Shown piece by piece: positions 17,287-24,474 of a stretch of 64,000 bases of DNA (positions within the stretch are counted from its first letter, which is position 1; every line of letters starts with the position of its first letter). A model generated the notes under the pieces. It saw nothing but the letters and a program-made list of their open reading frames with translations, was not told where the DNA came from and did no database searches. The stretch lies in assembly GCF_003762925.1 (NCBI RefSeq), contig NZ_RJUK01000001.1, positions 558,001 to 622,000 on the forward strand, written 5' to 3'. Both the position numbers and the translations under genes were made by a program. The stretch comes from Marinimicrobium koreense (GTDB lineage Bacteria > Pseudomonadota > Gammaproteobacteria > Pseudomonadales > Cellvibrionaceae).

Positions 17287-18312
17287 GTGGCCAAAGCGAC
17301 CATCGACAATGTTGCCGCCCTGGCGGGCGTCTCTATAAAAACCGTATCCCGGGTGGTGAACAAAGAGCCGAACGTTCGGCAGGCAACGCGGGACAAGGTG
17401 TTGAAAGCCATTGATGAGCTCGATTATCGGCCCAATCTCTCGGCGCGCAGTCTGGCGGGAAACCGCTCATATGTGATTGGTCTGCTCTACGACAACCCCA
17501 GTGCCAACTACGTCATCGACGTACAGGACGGGGTGTTGTCGACCTGCCGCTCCCAGGGGTACGACGTGCTGATTCACCCCTGCAATCATCAGGACCCCGA
17601 CATCGGCCGGGAAATCCGGGATCTGATGCGCCAGACCCGTATCGACGGCGTTATCCTCACGCCGCCATTGTCGGACGTGATGCCAATTCTGGAGGTGTTG
17701 AAAGAGCGGCAGTTGCCCTTCGTGCGTATTGCCCCGACCATCGATAAGCCGATCAGTCCTTACGTTGAAACCAATGACGCTGAAGCAGCCTACGATATGA
17801 CCTGCGAGTTGATTGCGCTCGGGCATGAGCGTATCGGCTTTGTGGCGGGGCACCCGGATCACCGGGCGGTCAGCCACCGGTTTGAAGGCTACCGGGCGGC
17901 TCTGGTGGAGAATGACATTCCTCTGGATGAGGCGCTGGTAGTGCAGGGGTTTAACTCGTTCGAGTCCGGCGAAGAGGCGGCTGATGTGCTGCTCGCCCTA
18001 GAGCAGGCTCCCACTGCGATCTTTGCCGCCAACGATGACATGGCGGCGGGGGTCATGATGGTGGCGCATCAGAAGGGGTTGCGCATCCCGGGAGATCTGT
18101 CGGTGGCTGGCTTCGATGATACGCCGGTGGCTCATCAGATCTGGCCCTCCCTGACGACGGTTCGTCAGCCGATTCAGGCCATGGCCCAGAAGGCGACCGA
18201 CTTACTGTTGAAGCAGCTTAAAGGCAAGGATGTTCAACTGCCCGCCAGTATGTTGAGTTCCAGTCTGATTCGTCGGGACTCCACCGGCAAACCAATACCG
18301 CACAAGCGTTAG
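17287..18312 (+). CDS. LacI-family sugar-responsive repressor
   Basis: 341 residues from a GTG start. The N-terminal HTH reads ATIDNVAALAGVSIKTVSRVVN and the hinge helix is in RPNLSARSLAG. The rest is a periplasmic-binding-protein-like sensor domain with typical segments IFAANDDMAAGVM and PGDLSVAGFDDTPVAHQIWPSLTTVRQP. The palindromic operator in its own leader implies autoregulation. The same operator precedes glk, which is convergent 30 bases away, so glucose metabolism is the likely regulon; the effector is not known from sequence. Confidence 0.92.
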   Translation: MAKATIDNVAALAGVSIKTVSRVVNKEPNVRQATRDKVLKAIDELDYRPNLSARSLAGNRSYVIGLLYDNPSANYVIDVQDGVLSTCRSQGYDVLIHPCNHQDPDIGREIRDLMRQTRIDGVILTPPLSDVMPILEVLKERQLPFVRIAPTIDKPISPYVETNDAEAAYDMTCELIALGHERIGFVAGHPDHRAVSHRFEGYRAALVENDIPLDEALVVQGFNSFESGEEAADVLLALEQAPTAIFAANDDMAAGVMMVAHQKGLRIPGDLSVAGFDDTPVAHQIWPSLTTVRQPIQAMAQKATDLLLKQLKGKDVQLPASMLSSSLIRRDSTGKPIPHKR

Positions 18313-18319
18313 GAGCAGT

Positions 18320-18344
18320 GAGCGGTACCCATGGGGTGCCGCTC
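18320..18344. terminator. Possible bidirectional hairpin between the LacI-family gene and glk
   Basis: GAGCGGTACCC and GGGTGCCGCTC pair with one mismatch around a three-base loop, between and slightly into the glk stop. No T-run, so termination is uncertain. Confidence 0.35.
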
Positions 18345-19332
18345 AGGCGCTCAGTTCCGCGGTATTGTCCACCAGCCAGGCGGCGGTGCCGATCAGTGCA
18401 GACTTGTCGTGCATGATGATATTGAGCGGGATTCGGCCCACGTAATCGCTCATGGGTCCCTTGTGCTGATAGCGTTTGACCAGGTCAGAACCGTCGATGA
18501 AATCCGCCAGTTTGGGGGCAATTCCGCCGCCGATGTAAACGCCACCCTGGGCGCCCAGGCACAGCGCCCGATCGCCAATCGCGCTGCCCAGCATGGCGCA
18601 GAACAGCTCCAGGGCTTCGCGGCACTGGGGGTCTTCACCGCTTTGACCTTTGCCGGCCACATCGGCCGGTTCGTAGTTCTGTACGGTTACGCCGTCGATC
18701 TCCGCCAGCGCCTGATAGATCCGGACCAGGCCTTTGCCGCAAATCAGGGTTTCCACCGACACGTGATCCTGTTTCTTCAGGAGATTCTGGAGAATGGCAA
18801 TTTCCCGCTCATTGCCCGGAGCGAAATTGGTGTGTCCGCCCTCGGTCGGGACAATTTTCCAGCGGTCGCCGCAGGGCACCAGCGCCGCCATACCAAACCC
18901 GGTGCCCGGCCCCAGAATCAGCATGGGAGCCTCCGCGTCGGTCTCACCCGTCACCAACGGCTTGAGCATGTCACCTTTGAGGTGGGGGGTGGCATAAGCA
19001 AGGGCGGCAAAGTCGTTGATGACGTCCAGGGCGCGCATGCCCAACTGATCTCGCAGCTCGTCGATGCCGAACTCCCAGTCCAGGTTGGTCATGCGCACCC
19101 GGCCGTTATGAATGGGGCCGGCAATGGCAAAACAGGCAAAGTCGGGTAGGGCGATCCCGGCCACTTCGGCGTAAGCGTGGACCATCTGATCCAGGCTGGG
19201 GTAGTCGGCACAGCGCAGGCTGTGCTGATGCTTGGCGGTAAAGTCGGGCGGCGTTGCGCAGGCGCCGGCAATCTCAACCAGACCGAAGCGGGCGTTGGTG
19301 CCGCCAATATCCGCAACCAGAATAAAGCTCAT
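18343..19332 (-). CDS. glk: Glucokinase, bacterial Glk (ROK-unrelated) type
   Basis: 329 residues, close to the E. coli Glk length. The phosphate-1 motif is VADIGGTNARFGL at the N-terminus, the catalytic region has NDFAALAYATPHL, and GPGTGFGMAAL and VYIGGGIAPK give the phosphate-2 and adenosine regions. It phosphorylates cytoplasmic glucose with ATP. Its promoter carries a LacI-family operator that overlaps the -35 box, so the adjacent repressor very likely controls it. It is transcribed toward the repressor gene. Confidence 0.95.
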   Translation of the reverse strand: MSFILVADIGGTNARFGLVEIAGACATPPDFTAKHQHSLRCADYPSLDQMVHAYAEVAGIALPDFACFAIAGPIHNGRVRMTNLDWEFGIDELRDQLGMRALDVINDFAALAYATPHLKGDMLKPLVTGETDAEAPMLILGPGTGFGMAALVPCGDRWKIVPTEGGHTNFAPGNEREIAILQNLLKKQDHVSVETLICGKGLVRIYQALAEIDGVTVQNYEPADVAGKGQSGEDPQCREALELFCAMLGSAIGDRALCLGAQGGVYIGGGIAPKLADFIDGSDLVKRYQHKGPMSDYVGRIPLNIIMHDKSALIGTAAWLVDNTAELSA

Positions 19333-19430
19333 AGTGGTCCCCGTTGTGTGCCGTTCCTGCGAGCCTGTCGCTGTTGGGGCAGGCAGTCGCTGTTCTTGGA
19401 TAATCGGTTGCCCGATCGAAAAGTGGAGTG

Positions 19431-19459
19431 AGTCTACGAGCGGTTGACAGCGCTGTCAA
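19431..19459 (-). promoter_or_regulatory. glk promoter overlapped by LacI-family operator
   Basis: On the minus strand TTGACA (19459-19454), a 17-base spacer and TAGACT (19436-19431) form a sigma-70 promoter. The palindrome TTGACAGCGCTGTCAA (19444-19459) covers the -35 box and part of the spacer, so a bound repressor would block RNA polymerase. Confidence 0.8.
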
Positions 19460-19722
19460 TAATTCTGGCGTATCACCCCACAAATGTGGCGTTAAAATAT
19501 ACATGATGATGGATTTCTGACCAGTTTGTGCTCGCGAATTGATCGTCGAGCGAGCCGTCCCGTAATCCGAGTATAGCGGGTATTCGCGCTGTAACCGGTA
19601 ACATTTTGTTTTTTTTAAAAATGTGGTATTGTCACTCAAAACGCGGACAGGAACGTTAGCGATGATCGCTGTAAGGCAGGCATAATCAGCCTTACAAAAT
19701 GAGCAGGGTAGGAAAAACAGGC

Positions 19723-19736
19723 TGTAAACGGTTACA
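19723..19736. promoter_or_regulatory. Second-type LacI-like operator
   Basis: TGTAAACGGTTACA is a CG-centred imperfect palindrome with the TGTAA arms common for LacI-family operators. A weaker relative, TGTAACCGGTAACA, lies at 19590-19603. They differ from the TGACAGCGCTGTCA sites and may bind another regulator. Confidence 0.45.
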
Positions 19737-19812
19737 CGCCAAAATTTATCCTACTCCTTCAGCGATTACTGGCAAAAGGATTGTGAATTTGAGGTTTTGT
19801 TGAAGTGGGGTG

Positions 19813-19841
19813 TTGACAGCGCTGTCAGCCCTCAGTAAAGT
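19813..19841 (+). promoter_or_regulatory. Sigma-70 promoter with embedded LacI-family operator for a small RNA
   Basis: TTGACA (19813-19818), exactly 17 bases, then TAAAGT (19836-19841). The operator TGACAGCGCTGTCA at 19814-19827 overlaps the -35 box just as at glk. There is no conventional gene downstream before a strong terminator. Confidence 0.8.
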
Positions 19842-19847
19842 GAACGC

Positions 19848-20005
19848 AGAATTTGTGGTCGAGGCAGGGTGGTCTCGACCGGTGAAGCGCCGAAGAGGGC
19901 AAACATGCCGCTCTTGGTCAATCACCACGATCTCTCACCCTCGATGTCTGGTTGATGCATCGAGGTCTCCCTCTTGCCCTTTACATCTGTAAAGGGCTTT
20001 TTTTT
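19848..20005 (+). ncRNA. Candidate LacI-operator-controlled small RNA
   Basis: Predicted start about 7 bases after the -10 box, end at the T-run of a strong terminator: roughly 158 nt. Visible structures are AAGAGGGC pairing with GCCGCTCTT (one bulge), a CCTCGATG/CATCGAGG stem, and the terminator stem. A 16-codon frame (MPLLVNHHDLSPSMSG) starts at the ATG near 19903 after an AGAGGG ribosome-site-like sequence that the first hairpin would occlude. It may therefore be a regulatory RNA, a peptide mRNA or both. Regulation by the neighbouring LacI-type repressor is inferred from the shared operator. I do not recognise a known RNA family. Confidence 0.6.
19976..20005 (+). terminator. Strong rho-independent terminator of the candidate small RNA
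   Basis: GCCCTTTAC with GTAAAGGGC around a four-base loop, followed by eight T residues. It has no coding sequence upstream, which is what points to a small RNA. Confidence 0.9.
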
Positions 20006-20228
20006 GTCTGCAATTTCTTCCTCCCCCTTCCTTCCCACCGCTTCATCTAGTGGTTTGACTCATTAACTGGCATAATCGGCGGCTTTCTGATCTAGGACAC
20101 TCCCGCCAGGTTCTCGCCTGTCCGGGCAATTCCGCGTTTTGCGCCTGAGTTTGGGTGATCGGCCTATCGCTCACCTGCTACTGACATCGGGCCTATAGAG
20201 TAGAACCGTCAACTGTTCGAGGAATCCC

Positions 20229-21341
20229 ATGCAACCACAGGTCAAGCCCCGCAATCCCAACTTTTCTTCCGGTCCCTGCAGCAAGCGCCCGGGATACGAC
20301 GTCAGTCAGTTGGATGTTTCCACTCTGGGCCGTTCCCATCGTTCCGGGCTGGGCAAGGCGGCGCTCAAGCGCGCCTGCGAAGATACCGCCCGCCTGCTGG
20401 GCTTGCCGGAAGGGTACCGGGTGGGCGTCGTACCGGCCTCAGACACCGGTGCGGTGGAAATGGCCATGTGGTCGCTGCTCGGTCAGCGCCCGGTGGACGT
20501 CATGCAATGGGAGTCCTTTGGTAAGGGCTGGCTGACCGACATTACCAAGCAATTGAAGCTGAAGGATGTCACCCCGCTGGAAGCCGACTACGGCTACCTG
20601 CCGGATCTGACCAAGGTCAATTTTGATCACGACGTCATCTTTACCTGGAATGGCACCACCTCTGGGGTGAAAGTGCCCAACGGCGACTGGATCGCCGATG
20701 ATCGCCAGGGCCTGACCATTTGCGATGCCACCTCGGCGGTGTTCGCCATGGAGCTGCCCTGGGAGAAGCTGGACGTAGTCACCTTCAGTTGGCAGAAAGT
20801 GCTCGGGGGCGAGGGCGCCCACGGCATGCTGATTCTGAGTCCGCGTGCCGTAGAGCGTCTGGAAAGCTACACGCCGGCCTGGCCGCTGCCGAAGATTTTC
20901 CGCATGACCAAAGATGGCAAGCTGATTGAGGGTATTTTCCGCGGCGAAACCATCAATACTCCCTCCATGCTCTGCGTGGCCGATTACCTGGATGCGCTCG
21001 ACTGGATTGACCGCATCGGTGGCCTGAGCGAAGCGATTCGCCGCTCGGAGGCCAACCTTGATGTGCTGTCCACCTTCGTTGAACAGAACGACTGGATTGA
21101 ATTCCTGGCCAAGGAGCCGGGCACCGTCTCCAACACCAGCGTGTGCTTTACCCTGGATGCCGAGCCAGATCGCGTCAAGGCCATGGTCAAGCTGTTGGAT
21201 CAGGAAGGGGTGGCTTACGACATCGGCGCCTACCGCGACGCACCTCCGGGCCTGCGTATCTGGTGCGGTGCCACGGTGGAAACCGCCGATATTGAAGCGC
21301 TGCTGCCCTGGTTGACCTGGGCCTACGAACAAACCGCCTGA
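20229..21341 (+). CDS. serC: Phosphoserine aminotransferase, Methanosarcina/alphaproteobacterial type
   Basis: 370 residues. The N-terminus [15 protein letters not shown] and the blocks [16 protein letters not shown] and [18 protein letters not shown] match the SerC subtype known from Methanosarcina and alphaproteobacteria rather than the usual E. coli subtype. The PLP lysine is Lys190 in [15 protein letters not shown]. It converts 3-phosphohydroxypyruvate and glutamate to phosphoserine and 2-oxoglutarate in serine biosynthesis. It is followed by serA after 54 bases; serB is not in the window. Confidence 0.95.
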   Translation: MQPQVKPRNPNFSSGPCSKRPGYDVSQLDVSTLGRSHRSGLGKAALKRACEDTARLLGLPEGYRVGVVPASDTGAVEMAMWSLLGQRPVDVMQWESFGKGWLTDITKQLKLKDVTPLEADYGYLPDLTKVNFDHDVIFTWNGTTSGVKVPNGDWIADDRQGLTICDATSAVFAMELPWEKLDVVTFSWQKVLGGEGAHGMLILSPRAVERLESYTPAWPLPKIFRMTKDGKLIEGIFRGETINTPSMLCVADYLDALDWIDRIGGLSEAIRRSEANLDVLSTFVEQNDWIEFLAKEPGTVSNTSVCFTLDAEPDRVKAMVKLLDQEGVAYDIGAYRDAPPGLRIWCGATVETADIEALLPWLTWAYEQTA

Positions 21342-21395
21342 TCGGGCAGACGCAACGACGGTTAACCCGTCGACACGACAAAGACAGGAAGACTT

Positions 21396-22571
21396 ATGTT
21401 CAAGATCAAGACTTACAACAAAATCTCCGTCAACGGCCTGAATCGCTTTGGCCGTGACCATTACGAAGTCGCCAGCGACATCAATGAGCCGGATGCTTAC
21501 ATCCTGCGTAGCCACAAACTTCACGATGAGTCTCTGCCAGCCAGCGTACGGGCCGTGGCCCGCGCCGGCGCCGGCGTCAACAATGTGCCGGTGGCGGATT
21601 ACACCAAGAAGGGTGTGGTGGTGTTCAACACCCCCGGGGCCAACGCCAACGCGGTAAAAGAGCTGGTGCTGGCAGGCATGCTGCTGGCCTCGCGCGGCAT
21701 CATTCCGGGCATGAACTACGTTCAGACGCTCACCGACATGACCGATGCCGATGAAATGAGCAAGTTGCTGGAGAAGCAGAAGTCCAACTTCGCCGGCTCC
21801 GAGCTGATGGGCAAAACCCTGGGCGTTGTGGGCCTGGGCGCGATCGGGTCGCTGGTGGCCGAAACCGCCCTGGCGCTGGGCATGAACGTGGTCGGTTATG
21901 ATCCGGCGCTGTCGGTGGAAGCGGCCTGGCGCCTGCCCAGCCAGGTGAGCCGGGCGGACAACCTGCAGTCGCTACTGAGCCGGTCAGACTTCATCAGCCT
22001 GCATGTGCCGGCCATTGAGGCCACCAAACACCTGATCAATGACGAATCCCTCAAGTCCGTTAAAGAAGGTGCGGTGCTGCTGAACTTTGCCCGGGATGCC
22101 ATTGTCGAGCCGGAAGCGATTGTCCGTAGCCTGGAGGCGAAGCGCCTGCGTCAGTACGTGTGCGATTTCCCGGAACCCTGCCTGCTGTCCCGGGATGACG
22201 TTTACGCCATGCCGCACATTGGCGCCAGTACCCTGGAGGCCGAAGACAACTGCGCGGTCATGGCCGCCGAGCAGCTCAAGGGTTACCTGGAGCACGGCAA
22301 CATCCGCAACGCCGTGAACTTCCCGGAAGTAAGCATGGAGCGCACCGGCGAGCTGGGTTCACGCCTGACCTTCTGTAACGAGAACGTCTCGGGCGTTCTG
22401 GGCCATGTGCTGTCGGTACTGGCGGACCACGATATTAACGTGATTGACATGGTCAATAAGAGCCGGGGCGAGATTGCCTATAACATTATCGACCTGGAGC
22501 AGCCGCCCACTGAAGCGGTGGTGCAGGCCGTCTCCTCCGTCGAGCACGTGGTCTCCGTACGCGTGGTGTAA
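21396..22571 (+). CDS. serA: D-3-phosphoglycerate dehydrogenase
   Basis: 391 residues, a short-form SerA. The NAD-binding Rossmann motif is GVVGLGAIGSLVAE, with the substrate Arg in NFARDAIV and a catalytic His in MPHIGASTLEAEDN. The C-terminal 75 residues form a single ACT domain (NVSGVLGHVLSVLADHDINV), the probable serine-feedback site. It oxidises 3-phosphoglycerate to 3-phosphohydroxypyruvate, the first committed step, feeding SerC encoded just upstream. Confidence 0.96.
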   Translation: MFKIKTYNKISVNGLNRFGRDHYEVASDINEPDAYILRSHKLHDESLPASVRAVARAGAGVNNVPVADYTKKGVVVFNTPGANANAVKELVLAGMLLASRGIIPGMNYVQTLTDMTDADEMSKLLEKQKSNFAGSELMGKTLGVVGLGAIGSLVAETALALGMNVVGYDPALSVEAAWRLPSQVSRADNLQSLLSRSDFISLHVPAIEATKHLINDESLKSVKEGAVLLNFARDAIVEPEAIVRSLEAKRLRQYVCDFPEPCLLSRDDVYAMPHIGASTLEAEDNCAVMAAEQLKGYLEHGNIRNAVNFPEVSMERTGELGSRLTFCNENVSGVLGHVLSVLADHDINVIDMVNKSRGEIAYNIIDLEQPPTEAVVQAVSSVEHVVSVRVV

Positions 22572-22578
22572 GAGCGGT

Positions 22579-22605
22579 GCCCGGGCCGCCTTGGCCCGGG
22601 CCTTT
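22579..22605 (+). terminator. Terminator downstream of serA
   Basis: GCCCGGGCC and GGCCCGGGC form a perfect 9-bp GC stem around GCCTT, followed by a short CTTT tail. Confidence 0.7.
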
Positions 22606-22766
22606 CCTCAAGCGGAAAACCCTTGCCGCTTTGCCTCTCCGGCCTTACCGCTTTTTTCTCTCCCCCGGATCCCCCTGGTCCAACGCAAGTAGTTCAAGCC
22701 GTATTAACTTCCAGTAATTCCTTTTATTTCAACAAGTTAAAAAACTTCTTGGTTGGCCTTATGGCG

Positions 22767-22785
22767 TTGGCACAGGCATTGCTTT
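22767..22785 (+). promoter_or_regulatory. Sigma-54 promoter of flgBCDE
   Basis: TTGGCACAGGCATTGCTTT matches the -24/-12 consensus (TGGCAC, N5, TTGC) with GG and GC ten bases apart. It lies 45 bases ahead of flgB. FleQ or FleR is the expected activator. Confidence 0.85.
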
Positions 22786-22830
22786 ACTCGTTGTAAGTGT
22801 TAATGACTTTGCCGCTTTGGAGTAAAACCA

Positions 22831-23229
22831 ATGGCCATATCCTTCGAATCTGCCTTGGGCGTTCACGAATCCGCGTTCAAGCTGCGTGCGCAGCGGGCGG
22901 AGCTGCTGGCCGACAACATGGCCAATGTGGATACCCCCAATTACAAAGCCAAAGATCTGGATTTCCGGCAGGCGCTGGAAGCCCAGACCAGTGGGCGATC
23001 GGGCGTGAATCTCGCGGCCACCCACGGCGGGCACCTGAGCGGCTTTGAAGAAACCGGCCACCCGGATGCCAAATACCGGGTACCCCAGCAGCCCTCCATT
23101 GATGGCAACACGGTGGAAGAGCACATCGAACACGCGGAATACATGAAAAATGCCCTGGATTTTCAGGCCAGCTTTCAGTTCCTGAACGGCAAATTCAAAG
23201 GCCTCACCAGCGCGCTGCGCGGCGAGTAA
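22831..23229 (+). CDS. flgB: Flagellar proximal rod protein FlgB
   Basis: 132 residues, normal length. The N-terminus has the axial-family helix with NMANVDTPNYKAKDLDF, and the C-terminal helix has YMKNALDFQASFQFLNGKFKG. It forms part of the proximal rod just above the MS ring and is exported by the flagellar type III system. It is the first gene of flgBCDE behind a sigma-54 promoter. Confidence 0.97.
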   Translation: MAISFESALGVHESAFKLRAQRAELLADNMANVDTPNYKAKDLDFRQALEAQTSGRSGVNLAATHGGHLSGFEETGHPDAKYRVPQQPSIDGNTVEEHIEHAEYMKNALDFQASFQFLNGKFKGLTSALRGE

Positions 23230-23249
23230 ACGGGTAGGGGAGTTAAGGT

Positions 23250-23693
23250 ATGTCTCTGGTCAATATTTTTGATGTCGCCGGTTCCGGCATGAACGCGCAG
23301 ACCGTGCGCATGAACACCACCGCCAGCAACCTGGCCAACGCCCAGACCGCCAGCTCCAGCGTGGATCAGGTGTATCGCAGCCGTCAGCCGGTGTTTGCCC
23401 AGATGCAGCGCGATGCACAGCTGCAAATGCAGGGCGGGAACCAGTGGGCGGAAGAGCCGGCTGGCCGCGGTGTTCAGGTGATGGGCATTGTGGAAAGTGA
23501 TGCGCCGCTGCAGCGTCGCTACGAGCCCGATCATCCCCAGGCCGACGAAGAGGGTTATGTGTTTTACCCGAACGTCAATCCGGTGGAAGAGATGACCAAC
23601 ATGATTTCCGCCTCCCGTTCGTTTCAGATGAACGTGGAAGTGATGAACTCCGCCAAGCAGATGGTTCAGCGTGCGCTGACCCTGGGTCAATAA
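23250..23693 (+). CDS. flgC: Flagellar proximal rod protein FlgC
   Basis: 147 residues. The axial N-terminal motif is NTTASNLANAQTA and the C-terminal motif is PVEEMTNMISASRSFQMNVEVM. It forms the proximal rod with FlgB and FlgF. Twenty bases separate it from flgB. Confidence 0.97.
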   Translation: MSLVNIFDVAGSGMNAQTVRMNTTASNLANAQTASSSVDQVYRSRQPVFAQMQRDAQLQMQGGNQWAEEPAGRGVQVMGIVESDAPLQRRYEPDHPQADEEGYVFYPNVNPVEEMTNMISASRSFQMNVEVMNSAKQMVQRALTLGQ

Positions 23694-23725
23694 GGACTGA
23701 CTGGACTTACTGAAGGTATCGAGCC

Positions 23726-24442
23726 ATGAATCAGGTCAACAACGACAACGCCGCCAACAGCATCCTGAGCAATCTGAACATTGCCAACAAAAACAAGGAT
23801 GAGGAAAAAACCAATGAGTTGGGGCAGTCGGCTTTTCTGGAGCTGATGATCACCCAGATGAACAATCAGGACCCGCTGTCGCCGCAGGATAACACCGAGT
23901 TTATTGCCCAGTTGGCCCAGTTCAGTTCGGTCGAGGGGTTGGAACGACTCAACAGTAGCTTTGAAGATTTCAGCGGGACGTTTCAGTCGAACCAGGCGCT
24001 GCAGGCTTCATCCCTGGTAGGGCGCCAGGTCACCGTGCCTTCCGAGACAACGCAACTGTTTGAGGGCGGTATTATCAGTGGCGCGGTCAATCTGGAGTCC
24101 TCGGCCAGTGATGTGCAGCTGAATGTGTACAACGAAGCCGGTTCGCTGGTTTCCAAAATTCCGTTAGGGGCGCAGCCGGAGGGTGAGCTCGCGTTCCGGT
24201 GGGATGGTCAGAATATGGAGGTCAATGGCGAACTGCTTGACTGGGTCGGCAGTGAAGAACCTTTGCCGGCAGGAGACTACCGGTTTGAAATGCTCGCTAA
24301 CCAGAACGGCGATCGCGAGCAGGTTGAAACCGCGCTCAGCGCCAACGTGAACAGTGTAACCCTGGGGGATGATGGTCAACTGACACTGAATCTTGCCGGA
24401 ATCGGTGCCGTCAATATCGGCGACGTCAAACAATTCAACTAA
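23726..24442 (+). CDS. flgD: Flagellar hook assembly scaffold FlgD
   Basis: 238 residues. The N-terminal segment ELGQSAFLELMITQMNNQDPLSPQDN is the conserved FlgD domain, followed by an FlgD Ig-like/tudor region. It caps the growing hook and is lost when the hook is complete. Lies between flgC and flgE in the standard order. Confidence 0.95.
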   Translation: MNQVNNDNAANSILSNLNIANKNKDEEKTNELGQSAFLELMITQMNNQDPLSPQDNTEFIAQLAQFSSVEGLERLNSSFEDFSGTFQSNQALQASSLVGRQVTVPSETTQLFEGGIISGAVNLESSASDVQLNVYNEAGSLVSKIPLGAQPEGELAFRWDGQNMEVNGELLDWVGSEEPLPAGDYRFEMLANQNGDREQVETALSANVNSVTLGDDGQLTLNLAGIGAVNIGDVKQFN

Positions 24443-24474
24443 TCGCTCCACTGCGTTAAGACGAGGATACAATC

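Larger units (their letters stand above)
19333..20228. other. Long non-coding regulatory region between glk and serC
   Basis: The 896 bases contain the glk promoter/operator, two further LacI-like sites (19590, 19723), several hairpins (GTAAGGC with GCCTTAC near 19673-19697), and a complete promoter-operator-terminator unit for a candidate small RNA (19813-20005). No credible long open frame exists on either strand. The last 220 bases before serC show no clear feature. Confidence 0.75.

Noticed and set aside
19746-19992. Short open frames of about 60 codons across the small RNA region
   Set aside because: They overlap the promoter, operator and terminator, lack ribosome sites and have no sensible protein character.
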